This document shows, piece after piece, positions 1-8,440 of a stretch of DNA of 64,000 nucleotides. The notes beneath the pieces were generated by a model. That model was not told the DNA's origin, did not search any database, and saw nothing but the letters and a program-made list of their open reading frames with translations. This DNA is from AP-15 sp963747735 (GTDB lineage: Bacteria > Pseudomonadota > Alphaproteobacteria > ATCC43930 > CGMCC-115725), in assembly GCA_963747735.1 (NCBI GenBank), contig CAVVGE010000007.1, forward strand, positions 372,001 through 436,000. The letters are read 5' to 3'. Made by a program: the position numbers and the translations under genes. Numbering within the stretch: the first letter of the stretch is position 1; the number at the start of each line of letters is the position of its first letter.

Positions 1-373
1 GGAGATTGGCCCAGTCCACGTCGAGGATCGTGCCCGGGGCGATGTCCGGCAGCGAAATCATTGATGTCTTGCCGTTGTTCAGCCCCTGGTACCCGGTCAG
101 CTTCAGCGTCACTCCGGTCATCGCGTGAGTGGTCGGGTTGTCGATAAAGAGGCTCGGCGTGTCGTATCCCTGCGAGAACCCGCTATCGCCCGACCCGGTA
201 CGGAACAGCACCGCCGTATGTCCGGTGCCGAGCGTGCAATCGAAACCGTTGGAGCATTGCGCATCATAAACGCCGAAAATGCTCGCCACCTGGGTCACGC
301 CGGCCAGCGTCGGGGTCGCCGACAGTGCCAGCAACGCCAGGGCGCTCGTTGTCGCGATCAACTCCTTGCGCAT
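1..373 (-). CDS. Secreted protein, probably PEP-CTERM type, 5' part only
   Basis: This gene runs off the left edge, so only about 124 N-terminal codons are visible. It starts at ATG 371-373, preceded by a good ribosome binding site (GGGAGG on the minus strand around 382-388). Residues 1-24 form a classical signal peptide (MRKEL, then an Ala/Leu-rich core ending in TLAG), so the product is exported. The mature part is rich in Gly, Thr and Asn and resembles extracellular beta-rich proteins. No catalytic motif is visible. Its upstream region has the same sigma-54-like element and 17-bp sites as two proven PEP-CTERM genes in this window, which is why I suspect a PEP-CTERM substrate. The sorting signal itself would lie outside the window, so that part is inference. 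Confidence 0.7.
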   Translation of the reverse strand, partial: MRKELIATTSALALLALSATPTLAGVTQVASIFGVYDAQCSNGFDCTLGTGHTAVLFRTGSGDSGFSQGYDTPSLFIDNPTTHAMTGVTLKLTGYQGLNNGKTSMISLPDIAPGTILDVDWANL

Positions 374-445
374 GCTTCTCTCCCTCCCAAAATAGCCCGC
401 GGCGCACCAGCGTCCCGGCCTGATTTAGTCCTCCTTGGTTAATAA

Positions 446-460
446 GCATTTTTCATGCCA
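446..460 (-). promoter_or_regulatory. Candidate sigma-54 (-24/-12) promoter for the secreted-protein gene ending at 373
   Basis: The minus strand reads TGGCATGAAAAATGC, compared with the consensus TGGCACG-N4-TTGC. GG and GC are at the right spacing, with two mismatches. It lies about 73 bp upstream of the start codon. It is weaker than the two perfect copies at 8012-8026 and 18826-18840 but is in the same arrangement relative to the 17-bp upstream sites. Confidence 0.5.
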
Positions 461-514
461 ACCATTGTATAACAATGGGTTGTGCAGGAATTCGGCGGCG
501 CTCTTCGCAGCGTG

Positions 515-531
515 TGTAAAATTCTTCGACG
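515..531 (+). promoter_or_regulatory. 17-bp dyad site (putative activator site), copy 1
   Basis: Sequence TGTAAAATTCTTCGACG. It matches the motif repeated at 593, 8079, 8201, 8310, 18906 and 19008. It lies 54 bp upstream of the -24 element at 446-460. It is also upstream of the divergent TPR-sulfotransferase gene at 679, so either gene could be the target. Confidence 0.6.
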
Positions 532-592
532 GGTGTTTTGGTGGGCATTCTATGTTTTTCAACAGCTTAGAAAAAAATTTAGCTCGTCATGT

Positions 593-609
593 TGTCAAAT
601 TCTCCGACA
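593..609 (+). promoter_or_regulatory. 17-bp dyad site (putative activator site), copy 2
   Basis: Sequence TGTCAAATTCTCCGACA, a TGT-N11-ACA imperfect dyad with the CGACA half conserved. It is 78 bp from copy 1. The whole 374-678 gap is visibly more A/T-rich than its surroundings, as expected of a regulatory region, and holds no gene. Confidence 0.55.
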
Positions 610-678
610 TCGGGGTCGGGGTTGGAGCCGTGATATGATGGACGTGCCTTCGGTCGGCTGAGAAAGGGCGATCGCGTC

Positions 679-2580
679 GTGAGCTCACGCACCGCGCCGG
701 CACGCGCGCAGGTTTTGTCGCAGGCTGCCGCGCTCCAGCAGCGGGGCCGGTTCGCCGAGGCGGAACGGCTTTGCCGGAAGGTGCTCGACAGAGACCCCGG
801 CGATGCCGGCGCGCTCGAGCTGCTCGGGGTGATTGATGCCCGGCAGGGCAAGCTGGAGAGCGCGGCCGGGCTGTTGCGACGGGCCGCCGATCGGGCCCCC
901 GGCAGCGCCGAGATCCGCAACAATCTCGGCCTCGCGCTGCACGGCCTCGGCGAGAACCGCGCGGCAGCAGATTGCTTTACCAAGGCGATCGCGCTGAACC
1001 CGCGCTACGCGATCGCCCACAACAATCTGGGGCTCGCGCTCAATGCGCTGAGCCGCCGCGACGAGGCGATCGCGTGCCACGAAAAAGCGCTCGCGATCAG
1101 CCCCGGCTATGCCGAGGCGATGAACAACCTCGGCTCGTTGCTGCATGCCGCGCGGCGGTTTCCGCAAGCGCTCGGATGGTTCGAAAAGGCGGTGGCGGCC
1201 CGGCCTGGTTTCGCCGAGGCCCACAGCAACATGGGCAAGACGCTGTCGGCGCTCGGCCGCCACGGCGAGGCCTTGGCGCGGTTCGAGCGCGCCGCCAGTC
1301 TGCAGCCCGGGCTCGCCGCCGGAGAGGTCGATATCGGCACGGCGCTGTGCGCGCTGAACCGCCACGGCGAAGCGATGCGGCATTTCGAGAAAGCCTGCGG
1401 CCTCGATCCCGCGCGGGCGCTTCCGGTGATCAACCTCGGCATCGCCCGGCAGGAAGCCGGGCAGCTCGCCGAGGCCCGGCGGTGCTTCGAACAGGCGGTG
1501 GCGCTGGAGCCGCGCAACCCCGCCGGCTATGCCGGTCTCGTCGGTTGCATCAAAGTCGGCGCCGGCGATCCGCATCTGGCGGCGATGGAGGATTTGGCCA
1601 AGGACGGGGCCGGGCTTGCCGTCGCCGATCGCGCGGCTCTCCTCTTCGCATTGGGCAAGGCGCTGAGCGATACCGGCGAACACCGGCGCGCGTTTGCGCA
1701 TTATCTCGAAGCCAACGCGCTGCGGCGCGGCGCGACCGCCTACAACGAGGCCGCGACGATTGGCCGGCTCAACCGGGTGCGCGCGGTCTTCACCGCCGAG
1801 CTGATGCGCGCCAGGGAGGGGCTGGGCGACCCGTCCCTTCTGCCGATCTTCATCATCGGCATGCCGCGGTCCGGATCGACCTTGGTCGAGCAGATCCTGG
1901 CGAGCCACCCGCTGGTCTTCGGCGGCGGGGAACGCATGGATTTTCGCAATGCGGCGCGCGGCGCGGGGCTGCAGGGGGCGGGCGCCGCGTTTCCGGAAGC
2001 GGCGGCGGCGGCGAGCGGCGCGCAGCTCGCGGCCCTCGCCCGCTCGTATCTCGACGCCACCACGGTGGCGTCGGCCGGCACCGCGGCCGAGCGCGTCACC
2101 GACAAACTGCCGGCGAATTTCCGCTATGCCGGGCTGATCCGGATGGCGCTGCCGAACGCGTGTATCATCCATACCCGCCGCGACCCGGTCGACACCTGCC
2201 TCTCCTGCTTTGCGACCCCGTTCGAGACGCAGCCCTTCAGCTTCGACCTCGGCGAGCTCGGCCGCTATTACCGCGCCTATGCGCGGCTGATGGCGCATTG
2301 GCGCGCGGTGCTGCCGCCGGGCGCGATGCTCGAGGTGCAATACGAGGAGCTGGTCGCCGATTTCGAGCCGCAGGCGCGCCGCATCATCGCCCATTGCGGT
2401 CTCGCATGGGATGATGCGTGCCGATCTTTCCACCGGGCAAAGCGGCCGGTCAGGACCGCGAGCGCCGCCCAGGTGCGCCAGCCGATCTACCGCAGCTCGG
2501 TCGGCCGCTGGCGGCCCGGCGACGAGACGCTGCGGCCGCTCGTCGAGGGGCTCGGGCGCGCCGATCCGGTGCCGGATTAG
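679..2580 (+). CDS. TPR-repeat sulfotransferase family protein
   Basis: A 633-residue protein with a GTG start at 679 behind GAAAGGG at 663-668. Residues about 10-330 are consecutive tetratricopeptide repeats (repeated LG.AL...G...EA..... pattern). The C-terminal about 250 residues are a PAPS-dependent sulfotransferase domain. Its 5'-phosphosulfate loop GMPRSGST is at residues 394-401 and a 3'-phosphate-binding stretch (IHTRRDPVDTCLS) follows further on. Known relatives transfer sulfate from PAPS to protein tyrosines or glycans, with the TPRs as the likely acceptor-binding surface. The acceptor here is unknown. It heads an apparent operon with a 2OG oxygenase (starts 2597) and a close paralogue (starts 3220). 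No signal peptide is evident. Confidence 0.88.
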   Translation: MSSRTAPARAQVLSQAAALQQRGRFAEAERLCRKVLDRDPGDAGALELLGVIDARQGKLESAAGLLRRAADRAPGSAEIRNNLGLALHGLGENRAAADCFTKAIALNPRYAIAHNNLGLALNALSRRDEAIACHEKALAISPGYAEAMNNLGSLLHAARRFPQALGWFEKAVAARPGFAEAHSNMGKTLSALGRHGEALARFERAASLQPGLAAGEVDIGTALCALNRHGEAMRHFEKACGLDPARALPVINLGIARQEAGQLAEARRCFEQAVALEPRNPAGYAGLVGCIKVGAGDPHLAAMEDLAKDGAGLAVADRAALLFALGKALSDTGEHRRAFAHYLEANALRRGATAYNEAATIGRLNRVRAVFTAELMRAREGLGDPSLLPIFIIGMPRSGSTLVEQILASHPLVFGGGERMDFRNAARGAGLQGAGAAFPEAAAAASGAQLAALARSYLDATTVASAGTAAERVTDKLPANFRYAGLIRMALPNACIIHTRRDPVDTCLSCFATPFETQPFSFDLGELGRYYRAYARLMAHWRAVLPPGAMLEVQYEELVADFEPQARRIIAHCGLAWDDACRSFHRAKRPVRTASAAQVRQPIYRSSVGRWRPGDETLRPLVEGLGRADPVPD

Positions 2581-2596
2581 GAGCCGCTCGCCGATC

Positions 2597-3223
2597 ATGC
2601 CGGAACTGTCGCAGGCCCGCTTCACCAACCTCTTCGCCTCGCCGCTGATGGCGCACGTCTGGGCCGACGCGGCCGAGCTCAACGGCGAGCTCGAAGCCGC
2701 CATCCTTATCCGGCAGCGAACGAGCGCCGGCGAAGCCAAGACCAATGTCGGCGGCTGGCATTCGGAGGCCGGCCAGCTCGAATTCTGCGGCTCGGCCGGG
2801 CGCCGGCTCGGCCGCCACATGTACGAGATGGCCGACGAGGCGACGCGCCGCGTCTTGGCCGAGTACCGCCAGGCGGCGCGGACCATGCGGTGGACCTTGC
2901 ACGCCTGGGTCAACGTCAACCCGGCCGGCGCCTTCAACCAGATGCACACGCATCCCGGAGCCACCTGGTCGGGCACCTATTATGTCGATCCCGGCGACCC
3001 GTCCGACGCCGGGCGCGGCACCCCGCTGCACCTCTTCGACCCCTGCCAGGGGCGCGCCAACACCTTCCTGCCGCCGCTGGTGCCGTCGAGCTTCATGATC
3101 CGCCCGGAGCCTGGGCTAATGGTGCTGTTTCCGGGCTATCTGCCGCATATGGTCTTTGCCCACCACGGCAGCCGGCGGCGGATCTCGATCGCCTTCAACC
3201 TGCGCAAGGAGCCGTTTCCGTGA
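2597..3223 (+). CDS. 2OG-Fe(II) oxygenase, TIGR02466-type
   Basis: A 208-residue putative 2-oxoglutarate/Fe(II)-dependent oxygenase. I chose ATG 2597, 16 bp after the previous stop, because the family begins with a short MPELSQ-like segment. A longer frame extends upstream only inside the sulfotransferase gene. Visible features are the metal-binding His pair region (NQMHTHPGATWSGTYYV) and the distal LPHMV...RRISIAFN segment, which supplies the second metal His and the Arg that holds 2-oxoglutarate. Enzymes of this fold hydroxylate amino-acid side chains or small molecules. Its stop codon overlaps the GTG of the next gene (GTGA), so the two are translationally coupled. Position between two TPR-sulfotransferases suggests a shared protein-modification role (inference). 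Confidence 0.82.
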   Translation: MPELSQARFTNLFASPLMAHVWADAAELNGELEAAILIRQRTSAGEAKTNVGGWHSEAGQLEFCGSAGRRLGRHMYEMADEATRRVLAEYRQAARTMRWTLHAWVNVNPAGAFNQMHTHPGATWSGTYYVDPGDPSDAGRGTPLHLFDPCQGRANTFLPPLVPSSFMIRPEPGLMVLFPGYLPHMVFAHHGSRRRISIAFNLRKEPFP

Positions 3224-5106
3224 CAGCGCCGGCCGCGGCTGGCGCGGACGAGACGTTTCGGCACGCCCTGAGCTTGCACCGCGCGGGCCGGCTGGACGAT
3301 GCCGAGCCGCTCTACCGGGCGGTCCTCGCCGCCCAGCCCGGCAATTTCGGCGCGCTGCTGCATCTCGGGGTGTTGCGCTTGCAGCAGGGCGGGCACGACG
3401 AGGCGATCGAGCTGACGCGAGCGGCGGTCGCATCCGATCCGGGATCGGCCGAGGCGCATTCCAATCTCGGCGCCGCCCTCCATCTGCTCGGCCGGGCCGA
3501 GGCGGCGGTCGCTTCCTACGAGGCGGCGCTCGCGATCGACCCCGACCGCGCCGAGGCGTATTACGGGCTCGCCACCGCCCTCCACGCGCAGCAGCGGCCC
3601 GACGAGGCCATCGCCTGCTACGAGCGGGCGCTCGCCATCGACCCCGATTATGGCGAGGCGAGCTGTGGGCTCGGCGCCGCCTTGCACACCGCCGGCCGCA
3701 ACCGGCGGGCGGTCGCCTGCTACGATGCGGCGCTCGCGGTCGACCCCGATTATGGCGAGGCGCTGTGCGGCCGTGCCGCGGCATTGCTGGCGCTGAAACG
3801 CCACGACGCGGCGATTGCCGATTACCGGCGCGCCCTCACCCTCACGCCCGGCGACGTGGCGGCGCTCAACGCGCTGGGCCTGGCCTTGCAGGCGGTCGAT
3901 CGGCACGATGAGGCGCTGGCGCAGTTTCGCCGGGCGCTCGCCCTCGCGCCCGGATCAGGCGAAACCCAGGTCAATCTCGGCAGCGTGCTCGAAGAGCTGG
4001 GGCGGATCGACGAGGCCCGCGCCGCGTTCGAGGCCGCGGTGGCGATCGAGCCGCGCAACGTCCGCTTCCGCTATGCCCTGATCAGCGGACGCCGGGCCAT
4101 TGCCGGCGACCCGCATCTCGCCGCCCTCGAGGATTGGGCGCGCGATATCGACGCCTTTGCCGAGGATCAGCAGATCCTGCTGCGCTTTGCCCTCGCCAAA
4201 GCGCTGGCGGAGACCGGCCGCGAGGACGAGGCGTTTCGCCATCTTCTCGCCGGCAATGCGCAGAAGCATCGACAGATCCGCTATGACGAGCCGGCAACGC
4301 TGGCGACGCTGGCGCGCATCGCGCCGGTGTTCACGAGCGAGCTGATGCAGATGAAGCGGGGCGCCGGACATCCCTCCACGGCGCCGGTCTTTATCATCGG
4401 CATGCCGCGCTCGGGCTCGACCCTGGTCGAGCAGATCCTGGCGAGCCATCCCCGCGTGTTCGGCGGCGGCGAGCGGCACGATTTCAGCGACGCCTTGACC
4501 GGCATCGCCGCCGGGCCGGGAGCCGCGGCGTTTCCCGAGCTGGTCCGCGATCTCGACGGCGGCGAGCTGAGGCGTCTCGGCGGCGCCTATGTCGAGCGGA
4601 TCGGCACGGCGGCGGAGCGGGTCACCGACAAGATGCTGGCCAATTTCTGCCTCGCCGGGCTGATCCATCTGGCGCTGCCCAATGCGCGGCTGATCCATAC
4701 CCGGCGCGACCCGGTCGACACCTGCCTCTCCTGCTTTGCCCAGCTGTTCGGCGCCCAGCAGCCTTTCACCTACGATCTCGGCGAGCTCGGCCGATATTAC
4801 CGCGCCTACCTGGGCCTGATGGAGCACTGGGGCCGGGTGCTGCCCGAAGGGGTCATGCTCGATGTGCAATACGAGGAGCTGGTCGCCGATTTCGAGCCGC
4901 AGGCGCGCCGCATCCTCGCCCATTGCGGGCTCGACTGGGACCCGGCGTGCCTGTCTTTCTACCGGACCGAGCGGGTGGTGCGGACCGCGAGCGTGACCCA
5001 GGTGCGCCAGCCGATCTACCGCAGCTCGGTCGGCCGCTGGCGGCCGGGCGACGAGGTCCTCCGCCCGCTGCTCGACGGCCTCGCCGCCGCGCCGGAGCGA
5101 CCCTGA
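3220..5106 (+). CDS. TPR-repeat sulfotransferase family protein (paralogue)
   Basis: A 628-residue protein starting at GTG 3220, which overlaps the stop of the oxygenase gene. AAGGAG at 3207-3212 serves as ribosome binding site. About ten TPR units fill residues 15-330. The sulfotransferase P-loop GMPRSGST is again at residues 394-401. Its C-terminal third is nearly the same as that of the gene at 679-2580, including the stretch QYEELVADFEPQARRI and the end QPIYRSSVGRWRPGDE. This points to tandem duplication with the oxygenase in between. No transmembrane segment or signal peptide is seen, so a cytoplasmic site of action is likely. The acceptor is unknown. Confidence 0.88.
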   Translation: MTAPAAAGADETFRHALSLHRAGRLDDAEPLYRAVLAAQPGNFGALLHLGVLRLQQGGHDEAIELTRAAVASDPGSAEAHSNLGAALHLLGRAEAAVASYEAALAIDPDRAEAYYGLATALHAQQRPDEAIACYERALAIDPDYGEASCGLGAALHTAGRNRRAVACYDAALAVDPDYGEALCGRAAALLALKRHDAAIADYRRALTLTPGDVAALNALGLALQAVDRHDEALAQFRRALALAPGSGETQVNLGSVLEELGRIDEARAAFEAAVAIEPRNVRFRYALISGRRAIAGDPHLAALEDWARDIDAFAEDQQILLRFALAKALAETGREDEAFRHLLAGNAQKHRQIRYDEPATLATLARIAPVFTSELMQMKRGAGHPSTAPVFIIGMPRSGSTLVEQILASHPRVFGGGERHDFSDALTGIAAGPGAAAFPELVRDLDGGELRRLGGAYVERIGTAAERVTDKMLANFCLAGLIHLALPNARLIHTRRDPVDTCLSCFAQLFGAQQPFTYDLGELGRYYRAYLGLMEHWGRVLPEGVMLDVQYEELVADFEPQARRILAHCGLDWDPACLSFYRTERVVRTASVTQVRQPIYRSSVGRWRPGDEVLRPLLDGLAAAPERP

Positions 5107-5116
5107 GCCGCGGCGC

Positions 5117-7066
5117 TCAGCCGCCCGGCTCGGGCGCCTCGGGAAGGAGGCGGCGGAACGGGCCGAGCCAAGCCTCGTAGCGCCGCCAGCGTTCGACCGA
5201 ATTCGCGTGCACCGGCTGGCGCACCTGCCAGGCGCTGGGGGTGCGGACGACGCGCCGGTTGGTTTCGGGTTGCAGGCAGCTTTCGTCCCAATCGAGGCCG
5301 CAGAACGCAACGATCCGCCGGGTCACCGCCTCGCGGCTCGCCACCAGCTCTTCGTAATCGACTTCGAAGAAGCGATCGGCCGGCAGCACCCGCCGCCAAT
5401 GCGCCATCAGGCGGGCGTACTGTTCCCAATAGAACGCGATCGTGTCGCGGTCATAGGCGAAATCGGGCAGATTTGCGTAGGCTGTGGTGTAGATCGACAG
5501 GCAGGTATCGACCGGGTGGCGGCGGCAATGGATGATCCGGGCCCGCGGCAGCGCCAGATGGACGAGCCCGAGCAACAGGAAATTGGTCGGCATCTTGTCG
5601 GTGACCCGGCGTGCCGCCGGGGCCAGGCGGCGCAGCACCGCAGCATACTCCTCAGCCAGAAGGCGCGCTGCCGCCGGGTCGAACGCGCCGGCCTCGACGG
5701 CGGCGAGAAGCGCACCTTTTTGGCCCCAGAACCGCAGCTCGCCGCCAGCCGCGACCTCGCGATGGCTGGAAAGGATCTGCTCGACGAGCGTCGTCCCCGA
5801 GCGCACCATCCCGACGATCAGGACCGCCAGCTCGCCGGGTTCGCCCGGCACCGGGAGCCGACCGAAACGTTCGGGCGTGAACCAGGCGATCAGGCGGTCG
5901 ATGTTTTCGGCATGCCGCCGCCGATCGATCGCCCGGCCGGCCGATCGCAGGCGTTCGCCGGAGATCCGGTTGGCGGCGTCGAAATGGTGCATCGCCTCGG
6001 CATAGGAGGCGAGGTCGTCGAAGGATTTGCCGAGCGCGTAGTGCAACGCCGCGCAATCCATCGGGGACAGCCCGGGATCGTCGAGCAGCGCCCGCATCGC
6101 CTCGATCAGGGGCTGATCGGCCGGCGTTATTTTCTGTGCCGACGCAATGCCGAAATAGGCCTGGGCCAGGCGTGGCGCCACGCCGATGGCGCGCCGGTAG
6201 CTGGCGATCGCCTCGTCGAAGCGGCCGAGCTGATGCAGGGCGTTGCCGAGCAGGCGATGCGCCTCCCCGAGCTGCGGGTCGACGACCGCCGCCTGGCGCA
6301 GATATTGCTCGGCGGCGGAAATTTCGCCCGCGGCGAGCAACGCCTCACCGATCCGCAGATGCAGGCCGGCATCCTTCGGCTGCGCCGCAGCGGCGCGGCG
6401 CAGGGCCGCCAACGCCTCGTCGCGGCGGTCGTCGGCGAACAGCAGCTCGGCCACGCCGATATTGGCGTCGGGCTGGTGCGGGTCGAGCGCGGTCGCCCGC
6501 CGGTAGGCGGCGGCGGCTTCGGCACGCCGGCCGAGGTGCTGCAAAGCCATGCCGAGATTGGCATGGAGCACGGCGCGGCCGGGCTGGCGCGCGAGCGCGC
6601 GGGCAAAGCCCGCCGCGGCCTCGGCCGGCCGCCCGAGCGCCAGATCGGCGAGTCCAAGATTGTTGTGCGCGGCGGCGTCTCCCGGCTCGAGGCGGAGCGC
6701 CCGGCGCGACAGCGACCTCGCTTCCTCGGCGGCACCGGTCGCCAGCAGCAGGTTCGCCAGCTCGTTCAACGCCACGGCCGATTTGCGGTCGAGCGCCAGC
6801 GCCCGCCGCAGCAGCTCGATGCCGAGGCTCGCCCGACCGGTTTTGCCGGCGACCATGCCCATCAGCAGCACCGCCGGAAAGAAATCGGGCGCCGCCGCCA
6901 GCATCCGGCGGACGCCGGCTTCAGCCTCGCCGTACCGGCCCGCCCGGTAGGCGCGCATGGCTTCGCCGAGCTGCCGGTCGCGCAGTTGCGCGGCAGCGCC
7001 GCCGGCGAGCGCCAAAGACGGGCTCGGCCGCCGCTCCGGCCGGGTGCTTCGCGGCCCGCGCGACAT
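5117..7066 (-). CDS. TPR-repeat sulfotransferase family protein (divergent third copy)
   Basis: A 649-residue protein convergent with the previous operon, with only 10 bp between stop codons. Start ATG 7066 is the longest option. A later in-frame Met, MRAYRAG near 6958, is possible because no strong ribosome binding site precedes 7066. Residues 30-310 are TPR units. The sulfotransferase P-loop is GMVRSGTT (419-426), and the 3'-phosphate region reads IIHCRRHPVDTCLS. It is clearly related to, but more diverged from, the two genes at 679 and 3220. The three copies around one oxygenase form a local family. Confidence 0.86.
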   Translation of the reverse strand: MSRGPRSTRPERRPSPSLALAGGAAAQLRDRQLGEAMRAYRAGRYGEAEAGVRRMLAAAPDFFPAVLLMGMVAGKTGRASLGIELLRRALALDRKSAVALNELANLLLATGAAEEARSLSRRALRLEPGDAAAHNNLGLADLALGRPAEAAAGFARALARQPGRAVLHANLGMALQHLGRRAEAAAAYRRATALDPHQPDANIGVAELLFADDRRDEALAALRRAAAAQPKDAGLHLRIGEALLAAGEISAAEQYLRQAAVVDPQLGEAHRLLGNALHQLGRFDEAIASYRRAIGVAPRLAQAYFGIASAQKITPADQPLIEAMRALLDDPGLSPMDCAALHYALGKSFDDLASYAEAMHHFDAANRISGERLRSAGRAIDRRRHAENIDRLIAWFTPERFGRLPVPGEPGELAVLIVGMVRSGTTLVEQILSSHREVAAGGELRFWGQKGALLAAVEAGAFDPAAARLLAEEYAAVLRRLAPAARRVTDKMPTNFLLLGLVHLALPRARIIHCRRHPVDTCLSIYTTAYANLPDFAYDRDTIAFYWEQYARLMAHWRRVLPADRFFEVDYEELVASREAVTRRIVAFCGLDWDESCLQPETNRRVVRTPSAWQVRQPVHANSVERWRRYEAWLGPFRRLLPEAPEPGG

Positions 7067-7200
7067 CCCGCTGGCGTTCCTCGAAAAATCCGCGGCAACC
7101 CGCCCGGGGCTGGCTCGGGCGGGAACAGCGCCTATAGCCGAAAGCGCTCGCGGCGAGAAGAGGAGAGGAGAGGCCCGGCGGCGGCCGCGCGACGCAAAAA

Positions 7201-7229
7201 GCCCCTCCGCCGGCGAGCGGCGGAGGGGC
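7201..7229 (-). terminator. Rho-independent terminator of the PEP-CTERM gene 7255-7971
   Basis: An 11-bp perfect GC-rich stem (GCCCCTCCGCC / GGCGGAGGGGC) with a 7-nt loop is followed on the minus strand by TTTTT (7196-7200). It sits 26 bp past the stop codon of the PEP-CTERM gene. Confidence 0.85.
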
Positions 7230-7254
7230 CTGGAGGCGCAGCGCTAGGCGTTCG

Positions 7255-7971
7255 TTACGCGCTTTTGCGACGGGCGAGCCGGCGCCAGCCGAGCCCGATC
7301 AGCCCGATGCCGAGCAGCCCTAGAGATGCCGGCTCGGGGACCGGCGCGCTCAAAAAGGTGCTTGCTGAATCGTTAAACTTTGCACCGGCCGACAATGTGA
7401 GGTTGAACTCCTCGGTCATCGAATATGGTGAGCTCAGCGACGCAACCGAGATCGTGTTGGTGGCGTTGTCCGAACCGGGAGTTTTGATCGACGGCGTCAG
7501 CGGCGGGGTGCTGAACGTGCCGGGGCAGACATTCTGCCCATTCCCTTGGTCGATACAGCTGAAATAGGACAGCGTGTTAGCGGCGCCGCCCCTCACTACG
7601 GTATCGCCTATATTGCTCTCCAAGGTGAGCGCGGGTGGTGTTATCGGCATCGTGAAATCGGTATCGCCGATCAAGATAATAACAGATGCGGTATGGGTCG
7701 AGATGTTGGTGATGTTGTTGTTCGACGTAAGAAGGTTTGCCAGCAACGGCGAGCCCGGCGAGTTCGAGCTTGCATTCTGCAAGCTGATGACGATGCCATT
7801 ACCGGTGGTGACGCTTCCGACGCATGAGCCGCCCGACAGATCCGAGCAGATCGGGGTGAAGGTTGCGCCGCCGTTGATCGAATATTCCGCGAGCAGGCCG
7901 GCCGAGGCACCGGCCGACCAAGATAGGCCGCCAGCCACCAGGGCGGCGGTCAACAAAAGGTTCTTGTTCAT
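7255..7971 (-). CDS. PEP-CTERM sorting domain protein
   Basis: A 238-residue secreted protein. The start at 7971 is preceded by GGAGGCCTAC. The signal peptide covers about residues 1-24 (LLLTAALVAGG core, ASAG cleavage region). The middle is Thr/Ser/Asn-rich with four Cys and no known catalytic motif. The C-terminus carries a textbook PEP-CTERM signal: VPEPASLGLLG, a hydrophobic stretch, then the basic tail RRLARRKSA. Such proteins are processed by an exosortase and displayed or released with exopolysaccharide. No exosortase gene lies in the window. The gene has its own terminator and a perfect sigma-54 promoter with three upstream 17-bp sites. Confidence 0.92.
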   Translation of the reverse strand: MNKNLLLTAALVAGGLSWSAGASAGLLAEYSINGGATFTPICSDLSGGSCVGSVTTGNGIVISLQNASSNSPGSPLLANLLTSNNNITNISTHTASVIILIGDTDFTMPITPPALTLESNIGDTVVRGGAANTLSYFSCIDQGNGQNVCPGTFSTPPLTPSIKTPGSDNATNTISVASLSSPYSMTEEFNLTLSAGAKFNDSASTFLSAPVPEPASLGLLGIGLIGLGWRRLARRKSA

Positions 7972-8011
7972 CGTAGGCCTCCGTCAATGCGTCCAAATCC
8001 CGTCATATCAA

Positions 8012-8026
8012 GCAACCTCCGTGCCA
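8012..8026 (-). promoter_or_regulatory. Sigma-54 (-24/-12) promoter of PEP-CTERM gene 7255-7971
   Basis: The minus strand reads TGGCACGGAGGTTGC, an exact match to TGGCACG-N4-TTGC. It lies 40 bp upstream of the ATG at 7971, leaving a leader of roughly 25-30 nt. Its sequence is almost the same as the element at 18826-18840. Confidence 0.85.
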
Positions 8027-8078
8027 AAATCGGACTGCGAGCAAAATCAGTAGGTTGCCGGAAGCCGCCCGGAACGCC

Positions 8079-8095
8079 TGGAAAGAATGCCGACA
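8079..8095 (+). promoter_or_regulatory. 17-bp dyad site, copy 3
   Basis: Sequence TGGAAAGAATGCCGACA, one mismatch in the TGTAA half. It lies 52 bp upstream of the -24 element at 8012-8026 and is the first of three sites in this intergenic region. Confidence 0.6.
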
Positions 8096-8200
8096 CCGAA
8101 AAATCCCGTAAAAAATCCGTTAACGGCGTTTGCCATATGGATTTTCCATGATTGTCAACGACATAGGTCGGCAACCCGCGTGAGCCACGGCGCGCGGGCG

Positions 8201-8217
8201 CGTAAAGAAAATCGACG
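8201..8217 (+). promoter_or_regulatory. 17-bp dyad site, copy 4
   Basis: Sequence CGTAAAGAAAATCGACG. It is 122 bp beyond copy 3, between the two divergent PEP-CTERM genes. Confidence 0.6.
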
Positions 8218-8309
8218 CCGCGTTTTACCCCTTTATGGTTAATAGATTGCACGTTCCTTTTTATCAATGACTTAGAAGAAAGCTCGCCGGCAAAGCGAGC
8301 GCGCGCGAA

Positions 8310-8326
8310 CGTAAAAGAAACCGACA
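8310..8326 (+). promoter_or_regulatory. 17-bp dyad site, copy 5
   Basis: Sequence CGTAAAAGAAACCGACA. It is 109 bp beyond copy 4 and 115 bp before the ATG of the divergent PEP-CTERM gene at 8441. It may therefore serve either gene. The 7972-8440 gap contains no coding region. Confidence 0.6.
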
Positions 8327-8440
8327 CCCTATTCCGCGGCGTCTCTTCCTCGAAGCCAGCGCTTTACCAAATTTCGGGTTGCATTACACGGCGATGCGTG
8401 GGATTTTAACGGCATTCCGCCGATAGAAGGAAAGCGCTCG

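Noticed and set aside
685..2976. Minus-strand frame of 763 codons over the sulfotransferase and oxygenase genes
   Set aside because: Composition is Arg/Ala/Gly-rich and matches a mirror of the sense genes. GC-rich codon bias keeps the frame open.
5207..7567. Plus-strand frame of 786 codons opposite the third sulfotransferase
   Set aside because: Same artefact; it also runs through the terminator and into the PEP-CTERM gene.
8236..8250. TGGTTAATAGATTGC as a plus-strand sigma-54 promoter for the 8441 gene
   Set aside because: Only the GG and GC positions match; it lies about 190 bp from the start codon.
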